Numbered from the stretch's first letter, positions 8,933 through 19,410 are shown. The stretch is DNA of 64,000 nt from Microcystis aeruginosa LEGE 91341 (GCF_015206885.1 NZ_JADEXY010000001.1:1-64000); one strand, 5' to 3'. A program made the numbers and translations. The notes: generated by a model not told the origin, from the sequence alone.

Positions 8933-10150
8933 TTATACACTTCTGAGGGCGACAATCGGCTCCAATTTAGAGGCACGATAGGCGGGAAAAACGCCAAAAA
9001 AGAGACCAATACCCGTGGAAACGCTCAAAGACAGGATGACGGCGGTGGCGGAAACAGTGGCGGATAAGGGAGAGAAACTGGAGACGAGAACGATCGCTCC
9101 TGCACCGACGAGAATACCAAGCGCACCACCGGCGATGGAAACGAGAGTTGATTCAATCAGAAATTGTAAGAGAATATCCTGTTCTCTGGCTCCGATCGCT
9201 TTTCTTAGTCCGATTTCCCCAGTTCTTTCCGAAACCGAAACGAGCATAATATTCATCACCCCGATACCACCGACAATTAGGGAAATACCAGCGATTAGAG
9301 CCAAAAGTAGGGTTAGACCCTTGGTAATCGTGCCGAAGATTTCGATCATCTGTTTAGCAGTTTCGACGCGAAAATCATCCTCAGCGACAATTTTATGGCG
9401 TAAACGCAGAAGATTCTGGATTTGGAACTTAGCGGCGCGGATTTCCTCCCCAGATCGCGCGGTGAGACTAATCCAACTCAACTCGACACCGTAGGGAGAG
9501 GTTTTGCCCACCAGTTGCGAGTTCATGGTGCTGAGGGGAATAATCAGCATTTCATCCTGATTATTGCCAAAAAAGGAGCCTTTCGCCTCTAAAATCCCGA
9601 TCACCTCAAAACTGAGATTTTTGATCCGCAGCTGTTGACCGAGGGGATTTTGGGTGGGGAAAAGTTGCGCTACCACTTCACGGCCGATTACCGTTACTCG
9701 TTTGTTGCGAGCTAGATCGATTTTATTGATAAAACGACCTTTTTCTAGGGTAAAATTGCGGACAGAAGCGTATTCTGGGGTGCTTCCCGTCACTAAAGCC
9801 GTCATGTTGCGATTACGATAGGAAATCAAGAAACGAGCGTTTATTTCTGGGGCGACTTCGGCGACGGTGGCCACCTGTTCGGCGATCGCCTGAGCATCGG
9901 CTAAAACCAAGGTTTTCGGTAAATCAACGGTGGTATTGCGTGCTTGTCGCGACCCCGGCACCACAAAAAGAGTATTAGGTCCCAAGTTAGCAAACTGGTC
10001 ATTGGCTAAGGTTTGCGCCCCCTGGCCAATACCGATCATGGCCACCACCGAAGCATTACCGATGATAATTCCTAGCATGGTCAGGCCGCTACGCACTTTA
10101 TTGGCCCTTAGGGTGGAGACGGCCATTTTTAAACTTTCGATGATAAACAT
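8933..10150 (-). CDS. MacB/FtsX-type ABC transporter permease
   Basis: A 405-residue permease with one N-terminal membrane helix (MLGIIIGNASVVAMIGIGQ), a large periplasmic MacB-core domain, and three C-terminal helices after EIFGTITKG, the last containing the FtsX-family pattern ERTGEIGLRKAIGA. It lacks the ATPase domain that E. coli MacB carries. The HlyD-type adaptor lies just upstream on the same strand (159 bp away, with a short tandem repeat between), so the two probably form a tripartite-type exporter with an ATPase encoded elsewhere. The substrate is unknown; DevBCA-like glycolipid export is one possibility. Confidence 0.88.
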   Translation of the reverse strand: MFIIESLKMAVSTLRANKVRSGLTMLGIIIGNASVVAMIGIGQGAQTLANDQFANLGPNTLFVVPGSRQARNTTVDLPKTLVLADAQAIAEQVATVAEVAPEINARFLISYRNRNMTALVTGSTPEYASVRNFTLEKGRFINKIDLARNKRVTVIGREVVAQLFPTQNPLGQQLRIKNLSFEVIGILEAKGSFFGNNQDEMLIIPLSTMNSQLVGKTSPYGVELSWISLTARSGEEIRAAKFQIQNLLRLRHKIVAEDDFRVETAKQMIEIFGTITKGLTLLLALIAGISLIVGGIGVMNIMLVSVSERTGEIGLRKAIGAREQDILLQFLIESTLVSIAGGALGILVGAGAIVLVSSFSPLSATVSATAVILSLSVSTGIGLFFGVFPAYRASKLEPIVALRSV

Positions 10151-10156
10151 ATAGGG

Positions 10157-10183
10157 GAATTATGAATTATGAATTATGAATTA
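10157..10183. repeat. GAATTAT heptamer array
   Basis: Just under four units of GAATTAT, the complement of the heptamer at the window start. It lies between the adaptor and permease genes and is followed by GGGGTGTGG-type short repeats. Confidence 0.85.
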
Positions 10184-10309
10184 GGAAGTGGGGTGTGGGG
10201 TGTGGGGAGAATAAATAAAATAATCTCCTGTCTCCTATCTCCTGACGACCGACGACCGACTGCTGCCCGATCATAAAAAAGACAATTTGGAGATACTTGT
10301 TAAAGAAAA

Positions 10310-11794
10310 TTATTGAGATTTTTTATTAGTTTTTGAGGTATCTTCAGATCCTTCGGGGAGATCGATAAAGACCTTTTCTCCGGCTTCCAAACCTGATAAA
10401 ATTTGGGTTTTATCGTCTAGAACCAAACCGATCGAAACGGGTTTAAAACTGGGTTTATTTTCGGCATCGGGAACTAAAACTCCTGACCTGCCTTCCCGGG
10501 TGACAATGGCTACAGTAGGCACGACCAGGGCATTATCTAACTGCTGGCCGACAAAAGTTACATCCACATTCATTTTCGATTTGAGTTTGTCCCGTCCCGT
10601 CACCAAACCGATTCTGACCTCAAAAGAAGTAACATTATTCTCGATAATTGCTTCGGGAGCCACAAGAATAACTCGACCTTCAAAGACTTCTTCAGGAAAA
10701 GCATCAGCGACAATGCGCACGGGTTGGCCGCGCTGTAATAAACCCACATCTACTTCTGGCACTTTCGCAATTACTTCCAATCCCGATGCTAGGGCGATAA
10801 TCGAGGTGGAAGTGGCGGAAGCGGTACTAGAGGCCGAAGTGGTGGGAGTGACAAAAGAACCCTCGGTGGCATATTTTTGGGTGACGATGCCATCAAAGGG
10901 AGCAGTAATGACCGTATCGCGGTATTGAATCTTGATTTGCTCTAAATCGGCCCTAGCAGCCGCTACAGATGATTCTAGTCGAGCAAGCTCCGTTTCTTGG
11001 GTTTTTTGGCGTTGTTCGAGGGCAAATTTCGCTTCAGCGATCGCTGCTGCCGCTCGGATCATTTCCTGCTCAATTCCCGCTACTTCTGGGGAAGCGGTTT
11101 TATCCGCTTGTTCCAAACGGCGGATCGATTCGTCTAAGTTGGCTTTAGCATTGAGATATTCATTGAGGACGGCATCAAATTGGTCTTGAGCGATCGCCCC
11201 TTCCCGGACTAAATTTTCATTGCGTTTAATCCGGTTTTCTGCTAGTCGAAAACGGGATTGGGCCGCCTGTACCTGAGCTTGCAGCTGGTCTAAATCTTTG
11301 GGAATTCTTTCTTTGGCCTGAGCTAAACGGGCTTCTAATTGCTTATAACTGGCCTGGGCCTGATAAAATCGGGCTTGTAATTGCCGGATATCTTCGGGAA
11401 TACTGCGTTTAGCCTGTTCCAGACTGGCTAGAGCTTCCCGCAGTCGCGCTTCTGACTGCATTCCTCGGGCATACACCTCTAAATTATCCATGACGGCGAG
11501 GGTTTGTCCCTTTTTAACCACCATGCCCTGATCTACCAATAATCGCACTAATCGGCCGGGGTTTTTCGGGCTAATGTTGACACTTTGGATTGGTTCCACC
11601 CTACCACTAGCTTTAATTTCCACAGCGAGGGTTTCCCGTTGAGCAGGAACGGTCATTTTCGCCAATTCTACGCCAGGAGGAGGAGTTTGCAGCAAGCGAT
11701 AAGAAACCACTCCCACCGCCAGAAAACCACTAGCCATGAGTCCGAATATCCAAAATAGGGGGCGATTTGATTTTCCCAACACGGTTATTGCCAT
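10310..11794 (-). CDS. HlyD/RND-type membrane fusion protein (efflux adaptor)
   Basis: A 494-residue periplasmic adaptor. It has an N-terminal membrane anchor (about residues 13-34), a split lipoyl half-motif at GRVEPIQSVNISPKNPGRLV, a long Gln/Ala/Glu-rich coiled-coil hairpin (about 105-285), the second lipoyl half and a beta-barrel (DTVITAPFDGIVTQKY onward), and a membrane-proximal domain. It should link the inner-membrane permease encoded next to it with an outer-membrane channel such as TolC. The very long coiled coil agrees with a tripartite pump. No ATPase gene is adjacent. Confidence 0.9.
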   Translation of the reverse strand: MAITVLGKSNRPLFWIFGLMASGFLAVGVVSYRLLQTPPPGVELAKMTVPAQRETLAVEIKASGRVEPIQSVNISPKNPGRLVRLLVDQGMVVKKGQTLAVMDNLEVYARGMQSEARLREALASLEQAKRSIPEDIRQLQARFYQAQASYKQLEARLAQAKERIPKDLDQLQAQVQAAQSRFRLAENRIKRNENLVREGAIAQDQFDAVLNEYLNAKANLDESIRRLEQADKTASPEVAGIEQEMIRAAAAIAEAKFALEQRQKTQETELARLESSVAAARADLEQIKIQYRDTVITAPFDGIVTQKYATEGSFVTPTTSASSTASATSTSIIALASGLEVIAKVPEVDVGLLQRGQPVRIVADAFPEEVFEGRVILVAPEAIIENNVTSFEVRIGLVTGRDKLKSKMNVDVTFVGQQLDNALVVPTVAIVTREGRSGVLVPDAENKPSFKPVSIGLVLDDKTQILSGLEAGEKVFIDLPEGSEDTSKTNKKSQ

Positions 11795-11916
11795 CGATCA
11801 GCCAAAAGTTAATTGGTTATATACTAACGTCTCTAGAGTTGCCTTTGTTGTTTCTTTAGCCAACAACTCCCAAGCGAGATAGACTGATTAAAAAAGGCTT
11901 ATCGCAGGGGTAAACT

Positions 11917-12798
11917 GTGCCAAAACTTCGATTAATCATTTCTTTGCTCATTTTTTTCGTCGCTGGCAGCCCGCCAGCTTTTTCCCAAGCACTACTCCCC
12001 TACGCCATCGAACCGGAGTTAGAACAGATGGAACAAGCGGGAATTGAAATCGCCGAGGAAGCCATCCAATTGGCTCGTTTTCGTCGTACCGACGCAGCCC
12101 TCGGACGGGCTAAGTTAGCGGTGCAGTTGGCCCCCCATCTCTATCAAACTTGGTTTATTCTCGGTAGTTTATATCTGCAAGACGATCAGGTGCAACTCGG
12201 TATCGAGGCATTAAATCAATCTTTGTCCCTTGCTCCCGCCGATGCCCACGCTAATATTAAATTTTCCCTCGGTAGTGCTTATTTTCAGAATCAAGATTAC
12301 CAGTCTGCTATTGCCCAGATTGAAGCGGGTTTGCAAATTAAACCCGATGTCTCCCCCGCTCTTTTTGATCTCGGTAATTCCTATCTCAAGTTAGCACAAT
12401 ATACCCAAGCGATCGCATCTTACGAAAAGGCTGTTAGTCAAGATAAAGATTTTTGGCCCGCTATTAATAATATTGGTTTAGTTAAATACGAACAGGGTGA
12501 CAAGGAAGCGGCTCTTAAAGATTGGCGGGCTGCTTTGAAAATCGATCCTAAACAGCCAGAACCTCAGTTAGCTATTGCGGTGGCTATTTATAGTCAAGGA
12601 AAAACTGAGGAGGGCATCAAATTAGCTCAGGCAGCTCTCACTAGCGATAGTCGTTATGTCAGTCTAGAATTTTTAGGGGAAAATCTCTGGGGTCAACGTC
12701 TTCTGCAAGACACGGAGAAAATGTTTAATCATCCCAAAATGAAAGATTTTATCGCTCGTTTACCACAACCAACCCCAGAAGCCGACGAAGAAAATTAA
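11917..12798 (+). CDS. Secreted TPR-repeat protein
   Basis: A 293-residue protein starting at GTG with a Sec signal peptide (LIISLLIFFVAG, cleavage likely after AFS-QA). About five tetratricopeptide repeats fill residues 40-245, for example IASYEKAVSQDKDFWPAINN. TPR proteins are protein-binding scaffolds; the partner is unknown. It is transcribed away from the adaptor gene across a 120-bp gap. It resembles small periplasmic or lumenal TPR proteins common in cyanobacteria. Confidence 0.85.
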   Translation: MPKLRLIISLLIFFVAGSPPAFSQALLPYAIEPELEQMEQAGIEIAEEAIQLARFRRTDAALGRAKLAVQLAPHLYQTWFILGSLYLQDDQVQLGIEALNQSLSLAPADAHANIKFSLGSAYFQNQDYQSAIAQIEAGLQIKPDVSPALFDLGNSYLKLAQYTQAIASYEKAVSQDKDFWPAINNIGLVKYEQGDKEAALKDWRAALKIDPKQPEPQLAIAVAIYSQGKTEEGIKLAQAALTSDSRYVSLEFLGENLWGQRLLQDTEKMFNHPKMKDFIARLPQPTPEADEEN

Positions 12799-12866
12799 GC
12801 TGATAGCCGCAAGCATTAAGATAACCCCTTGGTGAATTGGCTAGGAATTCTAGAGGCTTGCTCTAG

Positions 12867-14054
12867 CTAATTAGGATAAACTCGCCCTTTCCATCCCCCT
12901 CCTTGACCGCGCCAATAACGCAGGGCAGAATCGACGGTCATTAAACTATAAAAGAGGGCAATTAGGGGTAAAGTTAAAGCCCGCAGGGGGGATAGTTTAT
13001 ATAGTCTTAAAGTCGGGCTATAGGAGAGGGCAATTAGTAATAAGGTGATGGTGCTAATTATGATAATTGATGTTTCTTTTAAGACCAATCCCCAGATTAA
13101 GCCGAAGGGGGCGGCTAAATAGGTTAAAAACATCCCGAAAATTGTCCCGATTAACCAAAGTGTTGAGTAATTTAGTTGCGTAAAGGCGGTGCGGGCTACC
13201 ATATTCCAAATGCTGGCTAAATCGGGATAGGGACGGAGACTATAGGTGGTTTCTGTTAATCCTAACCAGATGGATTTTTCGGTATTTTCGGGGTGATTTT
13301 GCAGATATTTTTTAACCGCAATCGCCAAAGAACAATCATCAATTAAAGCTTGTTTAAGAATCTCAATACCGCCAATTTTTTCTAGAATATCTCGGCGAAT
13401 TAAAATGCAACCTCCGGCAGCGGCTGCTATCGGGGAATTAGGATTATTAACTAAGGCAAAAGGATAGAGTTTCTCGAAGAAAAAAACAAAGGCAGGAATG
13501 AGGAATTTTTCCAAAAAACTGTGACAGCGTAGCAACACCATCAGGGAAACTAAAGCTTGTTTTTCTTGTATTGCTTTGGTGACTAATTGGGTTAAATTAT
13601 CTGGTGCGTGGGCAATATCGGCATCGGTAAAGAGAAAATAATCGGGTGCGAATTTCTCGGTAGCCTCTGTTATTCCCTGTTTCATTGCCCATAATTTACC
13701 TGTCCATCCTATCTCTAAAGGTTGTCCAGAAATAATAGTTATCTGGTCAGATTTATGAGATTGTTTAGCAATTTCTTGGGCAACTTTTCCCGTGTCATCA
13801 CTGCTTTGATCGTCAATTAAAATAATGGAAAATTCGCCTTGATAATCTTGGTTAAAGAGGGAAGTTAAACTGATAGGTAAAACGTCGGCTTCGTTTCGCG
13901 CGGGGATAATTGCCGAGACTTTTGGATAATTTGTTAAGGGAGAAGTGACAGGATTAATTTTTTGGTTAGATAGCCAAAATTGTCCCCTAGCTAAGATTAA
14001 ATATAACCAAATTATCAGCGATAGGAAAGTAACTAATAATAAGAAAAATGTCAT
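12867..14054 (-). CDS. Family 2 glycosyltransferase, HpnB-like
   Basis: A 395-residue membrane GT2 enzyme. An N-terminal helix precedes the GT-A domain, with KVSAIIPARNEADVLP, the nucleotide-sugar aspartates DDQSSDD and DADIAH (DxD), and a C-terminal block of about three helices after QLNYSTLWLIG. It matches the hopene-associated glycosyltransferase HpnB group by layout and length. No hopanoid gene lies nearby, so the acceptor is uncertain; a lipid or carotenoid acceptor is possible. Confidence 0.82.
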   Translation of the reverse strand: MTFFLLLVTFLSLIIWLYLILARGQFWLSNQKINPVTSPLTNYPKVSAIIPARNEADVLPISLTSLFNQDYQGEFSIILIDDQSSDDTGKVAQEIAKQSHKSDQITIISGQPLEIGWTGKLWAMKQGITEATEKFAPDYFLFTDADIAHAPDNLTQLVTKAIQEKQALVSLMVLLRCHSFLEKFLIPAFVFFFEKLYPFALVNNPNSPIAAAAGGCILIRRDILEKIGGIEILKQALIDDCSLAIAVKKYLQNHPENTEKSIWLGLTETTYSLRPYPDLASIWNMVARTAFTQLNYSTLWLIGTIFGMFLTYLAAPFGLIWGLVLKETSIIIISTITLLLIALSYSPTLRLYKLSPLRALTLPLIALFYSLMTVDSALRYWRGQGGGWKGRVYPN

Positions 14055-14101
14055 AAGCTGGTGGCCTTTCGATGAGGGAATAGGGAACAGGTTAAAAAGA
14101 G

Positions 14102-14345
14102 TAAGTAGGTAGGTGTTAAAAGTTGTCAGACACCCCCCTTAATAAGGGGGGCAGGGGGGATCGGCTCTTCTGGTTTCTGTGTGGAAACGAGGTCTATACT
14201 GATAGTTTCTTCGGCAAAATAGTCCTAAAAGTCTTTCTTGGTCAACATTTTACGATTCCATAAGCAAAAATTATCACACAAAGTCGAGAAGAGCCGGGGA
14301 TCGAACCTAAAATCCATTTTTAATTTAATTATAATCAGCTACTTA
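14102..14345. mobile_element. MITE family B, copy 2, interrupted by a second element
   Basis: Starts TAAGTAGGTAGG and ends AGCTACTTA, in the same orientation as the copy at 8276. Its core is split by a 132-bp element (14164-14295) with an 8-bp target duplication. Removing the insertion and one duplication (140 bp) leaves 104 bp, exactly the length of the uninterrupted copy at 53584. Confidence 0.82.
14164..14295. mobile_element. Small inverted-repeat element (family E, ISL3-like ends)
   Basis: A 132-bp element with ends GCTCTTCTGG... and ...GAGAAGAGCC, an imperfect inverted repeat of about 24 bp. It is flanked by an 8-bp direct repeat GGGGATCG (14156-14163 and 14296-14303). The GGCTCTTC-type terminus and 8-bp duplication fit the ISL3 family, so it is probably a MITE mobilised by an ISL3 transposase. 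It has no coding capacity. Confidence 0.75.
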
Positions 14346-14447
14346 TCAAATTTAGATGGACAACAGCTTAACCAGTTTGGGGTTTAACAGGAGACAATTT
14401 AGGGTAAAATAGAAGCAAGTTAGCAAGATTAGATGAGGGAGTAAATC

Positions 14448-15671
14448 ATGGATTATGATGTCGTAATTATTGGGGGTGGACCGGCGGGAGGTCACTGTGG
14501 TAGATTATTAAGTGAAAAAGGTTATCGTGTTCTTTTAGTGGAACAACATTCTAGTTGGCAAGATAATAACTTTTCTAGTGCCGCTTCTCCCCTAGAAATT
14601 TTAGAACAATTCAATCTCCCCGAAACCGTAGTGGCTAGGTTTTGGAAAAATCTCGAAATTATCTCCACTAGCATACATCATTTTTGGTCATCAGCGCAAC
14701 CTTTAGGGGTAGTTTTTGATTTTGCTAAATTGCGAGAGTTTTTAGCCGCAGAAGTGCTGCGTTGGGGGGGAGAAGTTCGTTTAGGTTGTCGTTATCTGAA
14801 ATATCAACAAACGGAGAATCAGCTAACTGTTTTCTTGAAATCAAAAGGCGAGGAAATCGAGACAGTTACTACTCGTTTATTGGTTGATGCTACCGGATAC
14901 GCTAGAGCAGTTATGTATAAACATAGACGAGAAAAACCTAATTTTTTAAAGGGGGTAGGTATTGAATATTTAATTGCTGTGCCAGAAGGCGATTATCAAA
15001 AATATCAAGATAGTTTAGTATTTTTTCTCGGTCATAAATGGAGTCCTAAAGGTTATGGCTGGATTTTTCCTATGGATAATCGGCAATTAAAAATAGGAGC
15101 CGCTTGGTTAGAGGGAGAACATCCTTATATTTCTGAAGTTAAGCCTTTAAAAAGTTATATTATCGAGATAATAAAAGACTACATGAACTTAGATAATTAC
15201 GAGCTAGTAGAGCAACACGGTTCCATCGTGGAATATTCCTCTGGACTGCAAGATATTTACTATAAAAAACCAAATATTATCGCCATAGGTGATGCAGTTT
15301 CAACTATCAATGCTTTAGGAGGGGAAGGCATTCGCCATGCTATGAAAGGAGCCGAAATTGCCTGTCAATACATGGAAGAATATTTACAGGGAAAATCGAG
15401 TAATTTTGCTGCTTATCAACAGCGGATGCAAGAATATTTTCAACCCAAATGGAATTTATCCGATCGCCTCAGTCGCAAAGTTTATTTAGAATATAGTGAT
15501 GCGCGTATTGATCAAGGAGTATCCTATCTCAAGTATCTTTCTACTCAGGATATAATCGACGTTTTATTTTACTACAAATTTGAAAAATACACAAAAGGGT
15601 TAGGAGGATTTCTGCTGGGGAAATTACGTCAATGGTGGCGCAAAATTTTTCCTAGTCAAAAACCTGAGTAA
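14448..15671 (+). CDS. FAD-dependent oxidoreductase, geranylgeranyl-reductase family
   Basis: A 407-residue flavoprotein. The FAD-binding start is VVIIGGGPAGGHCGRLL, followed by the FAD-ribose glutamate in VEQ; the second FAD motif IAIGDAVSTINALGGEGI lies around residue 280. It resembles the geranylgeranyl/digeranylgeranyl reductase and lycopene-cyclase-like branch rather than ChlP itself, and probably reduces an isoprenoid or related lipid. The substrate is not readable from sequence. The next gene, an SLH lipoprotein, starts 30 bp later on the same strand. Confidence 0.82.
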   Translation: MDYDVVIIGGGPAGGHCGRLLSEKGYRVLLVEQHSSWQDNNFSSAASPLEILEQFNLPETVVARFWKNLEIISTSIHHFWSSAQPLGVVFDFAKLREFLAAEVLRWGGEVRLGCRYLKYQQTENQLTVFLKSKGEEIETVTTRLLVDATGYARAVMYKHRREKPNFLKGVGIEYLIAVPEGDYQKYQDSLVFFLGHKWSPKGYGWIFPMDNRQLKIGAAWLEGEHPYISEVKPLKSYIIEIIKDYMNLDNYELVEQHGSIVEYSSGLQDIYYKKPNIIAIGDAVSTINALGGEGIRHAMKGAEIACQYMEEYLQGKSSNFAAYQQRMQEYFQPKWNLSDRLSRKVYLEYSDARIDQGVSYLKYLSTQDIIDVLFYYKFEKYTKGLGGFLLGKLRQWWRKIFPSQKPE

Positions 15672-15701
15672 ATAAGCTAGGATAAAGCTAAGGAAACAAT
15701 A

Positions 15702-16916
15702 TTGGTAAAGACCGTGAGTAAGTTTATTCGCTACAGTACAATTATCACCCTGCTGGGCATTTTAGCAGCCTGTAGTGGCAATCCTGACCTAGAAAATCGT
15801 CTGGCTGCCGATCCTAATCTACAAACAAATCCCATACCAGAAAACTCTCCTAATAACAGGCAATTACCCGCAAATTTTCCCGCAGAAATTCCTCGATATA
15901 GTCAATCAGAATTATTATCCGTGCAGACAAATCCTGATAATACTGGTGGACAAACCCGTTGGCAATCCAACGATCCCAGCAATGCGATCGAGGCTTTTTA
16001 TCAACAGGAATTAGTTAATAATAATTGGGAAATTATTACTCCATTTTCTGGGGAAGGAGTTAATAGTACCCTAACGGCCCGTCGAGATAATTTAGAGTTA
16101 ACTATCACCATAACTGCCACTTCTCCCAATACTGAATATAGCCTCGATTATCGTCCAATAGGAACCCCGATTGCTTCCCCTAGTCCCTCCCCTAGTCCTT
16201 CCCTTAGTCCCTCCCCGTTACCCAATCTTAATCCCACCAGTTTTAACGATCTAGAATCCTTACCTAATCCCTTAAAAAGCCACATTCAAGACTTAGCTAG
16301 ATTAGGAGTATTAACAGGTAATAACAATCAGTTTAACCCTAATAATACCATAACGCGCCGAGAATTTGCTCGCTGGTTGTTGCAGGCTAATAATGCCATT
16401 TATGCTAATGTAGCGGGTAAACAAATCCGTTTAGCTACTGCCAATAGTTCCCCGACTTTTAGTGATGTTAAAAATAACGATCCCGATTATATTTATATTC
16501 AAGGATTAGCAGAAGCGGGGTTAATTCCCTCTCCTTTAACGGGAGATAGTAGCGCCATTTTATTCCGTCCCAATGCTCCTTTAACCCGGGAAGATTTAAT
16601 CGCTTGGAAAGTGCCATTAGATGTCAGAAAAGCTTTACCGAGTGCCAATCTTGATACGATTAAAAATACTTGGGGTTTTCAGGATACTAATAAAATTAAC
16701 CCGCAGCTGGTGCGCGCTCTTTATGCCGATTTTCAAAATGCTGAACAAGCTAATATTCGGCGAGTTTTTGGTTTTACTACCCTATTTCAGCCAAAAAGGC
16801 CAGTAACTCGCGCTGAAGCTGCCGCTGCTTTATGGTATTTTGGTTTTCAGGGTGATGGTGTTTCCGCTGCCGACGCTGTGCAGGGTCAAGATACGCAACA
16901 GAGTGGGGTTAATTGA
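15702..16916 (+). CDS. S-layer-homology (SLH) lipoprotein
   Basis: A 404-residue exported protein. A lipobox LGILAAC puts a lipidated Cys near residue 24. A Ser/Pro repeat linker (SPSPSPSLSPSP, around 155-170) leads to SLH-type modules in the C-terminal half, for example RLGVLTGNNNQFNPNN with TRREFARWL. SLH modules bind peptidoglycan-linked polymers, and in cyanobacteria they often anchor outer-membrane porins. The TTG start is preferred because AGGA lies 7 bases upstream; a GTG at 15714 is the alternative and gives a similar signal peptide. Confidence 0.82.
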   Translation: MVKTVSKFIRYSTIITLLGILAACSGNPDLENRLAADPNLQTNPIPENSPNNRQLPANFPAEIPRYSQSELLSVQTNPDNTGGQTRWQSNDPSNAIEAFYQQELVNNNWEIITPFSGEGVNSTLTARRDNLELTITITATSPNTEYSLDYRPIGTPIASPSPSPSPSLSPSPLPNLNPTSFNDLESLPNPLKSHIQDLARLGVLTGNNNQFNPNNTITRREFARWLLQANNAIYANVAGKQIRLATANSSPTFSDVKNNDPDYIYIQGLAEAGLIPSPLTGDSSAILFRPNAPLTREDLIAWKVPLDVRKALPSANLDTIKNTWGFQDTNKINPQLVRALYADFQNAEQANIRRVFGFTTLFQPKRPVTRAEAAAALWYFGFQGDGVSAADAVQGQDTQQSGVN

Positions 16917-17100
16917 AATTTGTCCATAAAAACTAAGGGTGTGTTAGGAAAATACAAGCCATTCTTTTTTACATTTCTTCATATCTATTCAGAAAAATTA
17001 ACAGAGGATTCTTGACCCTGCAGCTAGGGGAATATTTTATCCTAAAGATATAACTCTGCTGCAGGGGATTTTGTTGCTGACTTCCGCTGCTATTAACATT

Positions 17101-19320
17101 ATGACCCATCAAACTCTCAAACTCGCCGGGATGAGTTGCGCTGGTTGTGCTAATTCGATCGAGCGGATAATTAAATCTATCCCCGGAGTGATTCGATGTC
17201 AAGTTAATTTTGGCATGGAACAGGTGGATGTGGACTATGACCCCAAGCGTACCGATCTTAACACTATTCAAGCAAAAGTTAGGGATGCTGGTTTCCAGAC
17301 CACACCGATAACAGAAATTAATCTCGAATCCAGGCCAGAAAAAGAACTTCTCCCTAAACTATTGATCGCTATTGTTATTAGTATTATACTTTTGATCGGT
17401 TCTTTACCGATGATGACGGGTTTATCTCTATCTTTTATTCCCCATTGGTTACACGATCCTTTACTACAATTAATTCTCGCTACTCCCGTCCAATTTTGGT
17501 GTGGTCAAAGTTTTTATAAAAATGCTTGGAAAGCTTTTAAAAATCGCACTGCCACCATGGACACTTTAGTGGTTTTGGGAACCAGTGCCGCCTATTTTTA
17601 TTCCCTATTTTTAACCTTCGAGAGTGATTTTATCGAAAAACAGGGGTTTCCTTCCCATGTCTATTACGAAGCATCAGCTATCGTCATTACTCTGATTTTA
17701 CTTGGTCGTTTCCTCGAAAAACGGGCCAGAAAAGAAACAGCTGCCGCGATTAAACAATTAATGGGATTACAGGCCAAAACTGCTAGGGTGATTAGGGAAG
17801 AACAGACGCTAGATCTACCAATAGAAGAGGTGAAAGTAGGAGATATAATTTTAGTGCGTCCGGGGGAAAAAATTCCCGTCGATGGCATAATTATCCAAGG
17901 CAGTTCTAGCATTGATGAATCGATGGTGACGGGGGAAAGTTTACCCGTGCGAAAAACCGTCAATCAACAGGTAATAGGTGCGACAATTAATAAAACCGGT
18001 AGCCTACAAATGCAAGCGTTACGGGTGGGAAAAGATACGGTTTTAGCTCAGATTGTCCGATTAGTGCAAACCGCGCAAACATCAAAAGCACCTATACAAA
18101 GATTAGTCGATCGAGTGACTGCTTATTTTGTGCCGGTGGTGATGATTATTGCGGTAATAACTTTCTTATTTTGGATTCTCCGCACGGGTAATCTCACCCT
18201 CGCTTTGATTACAATGGTGGAAGTCCTAATTATCGCTTGTCCCTGTGCGCTAGGATTAGCTACACCCACCTCGATTATGGTGGGAACAGGACAGGGAGCA
18301 AAACAGGGAATTTTAATTAAAAATGCCGAAAGTTTAGAATTAGCCCATGGTATTACTACTATTGTCCTCGATAAAACGGGAACTCTCACCCAGGGTAAAC
18401 CAACGGTGACGGACTTCTTGACTCGCGAGGGGGTGAGGGATGGACGGGAATTGTCGCTGCTGCAGTTAGTCGTGTCGGTGGAGAATCATTCTGAACACCC
18501 GTTAGGAGAAGCAATAGTTAAATATGGGCAGTTAAACCAGATTAAAACCCTAGAAGTAAGCGAATTTGACTCAATAACTGGGTCAGGAGTGCAGGGAAAA
18601 GTCGGGTCAGATTTCGTGCAAATCGGTACACAACAATGGTTAGAAAGTCAAGGGATCGAAACAAAAGTTCTTAAAAAAGTCGCCCACGATTGGGAATGGC
18701 AGAAAAAAACCGTGGTCTGGATAGCGGTTAACGGAAGTTTAGAGGGGGTGATTGCCATTTCCGACGTTTTAAAACCTTTTTCTTCCTCAGTGGTCGCCAA
18801 GCTCAAAAAAATGGGCTTAGAAGTGATGATGATGACGGGGGACAACCTCGAAACTGCAGAGGCGATCGCCAGTGAGTTGGGTATCCGGCGCTTTTTTGCC
18901 GCACTCCGTCCCCAACAAAAAGCCGAAAAAATCGAATATTTGCAGAAAAAAGGGAAAATAGTCGCCATGGTTGGAGATGGTATCAATGATGCGATCGCAT
19001 TGGCACAAGCGGACTTAGGTATTGCTATTGGCACGGGGACCGATATAGCGATCGCCGCCAGTGATATAACCTTAATTTCGGGAGATTTACAGGGAATTGT
19101 GACCGCTATTGAGTTAAGTCGAGCAACAATGGCAAATATCAAAGAAAATCTCTTTTTTGCTTTTATTTATAACCTGATTGCCATTCCCATCGCTGCCGGA
19201 GTCCTCTATCCTTTTCTGCTCAATCCGATTATTGCCGGTGCTGCCATGGCTTTAAGTTCCCTTTCCGTGGTGACAAATGCCTTGCGATTGCGTCGAGTTC
19301 ATCCCAGGGTGGGGGGATAA
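17101..19320 (+). CDS. Copper-transporting P1B-type ATPase
   Basis: A 739-residue Cu(+) pump. It has an N-terminal heavy-metal domain with GMSCAGC (C13, C16), membrane helices, the transport motif CPC at 380-382, the phosphorylated aspartate in DKTGTLT at 424, the HP motif at 466-467 and GDGIND at 625-630. Cyanobacteria have two such pumps, CtaA (plasma membrane, import) and PacS (thylakoid, delivery to plastocyanin); I cannot tell which this is. The ATG at 17101 is preferred over an in-frame TTG at 17071 because it starts just before the metal-binding domain. Confidence 0.94.
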   Translation: MTHQTLKLAGMSCAGCANSIERIIKSIPGVIRCQVNFGMEQVDVDYDPKRTDLNTIQAKVRDAGFQTTPITEINLESRPEKELLPKLLIAIVISIILLIGSLPMMTGLSLSFIPHWLHDPLLQLILATPVQFWCGQSFYKNAWKAFKNRTATMDTLVVLGTSAAYFYSLFLTFESDFIEKQGFPSHVYYEASAIVITLILLGRFLEKRARKETAAAIKQLMGLQAKTARVIREEQTLDLPIEEVKVGDIILVRPGEKIPVDGIIIQGSSSIDESMVTGESLPVRKTVNQQVIGATINKTGSLQMQALRVGKDTVLAQIVRLVQTAQTSKAPIQRLVDRVTAYFVPVVMIIAVITFLFWILRTGNLTLALITMVEVLIIACPCALGLATPTSIMVGTGQGAKQGILIKNAESLELAHGITTIVLDKTGTLTQGKPTVTDFLTREGVRDGRELSLLQLVVSVENHSEHPLGEAIVKYGQLNQIKTLEVSEFDSITGSGVQGKVGSDFVQIGTQQWLESQGIETKVLKKVAHDWEWQKKTVVWIAVNGSLEGVIAISDVLKPFSSSVVAKLKKMGLEVMMMTGDNLETAEAIASELGIRRFFAALRPQQKAEKIEYLQKKGKIVAMVGDGINDAIALAQADLGIAIGTGTDIAIAASDITLISGDLQGIVTAIELSRATMANIKENLFFAFIYNLIAIPIAAGVLYPFLLNPIIAGAAMALSSLSVVTNALRLRRVHPRVGG

Positions 19321-19410
19321 TTTTCGTTAACAATTCTTAAGGAAAAACCAGAAAAATTAGCTGTACGGGGGATGATACCGTAGAAAAGGCAATAGAATAA
19401 TCACCGTGAT

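Noticed and set aside
8747-9067. Plus-strand frame across the NUDIX and permease gene ends
   Set aside because: It overlaps two well-supported genes in other frames and has Gly/Asn-rich low-complexity sequence.
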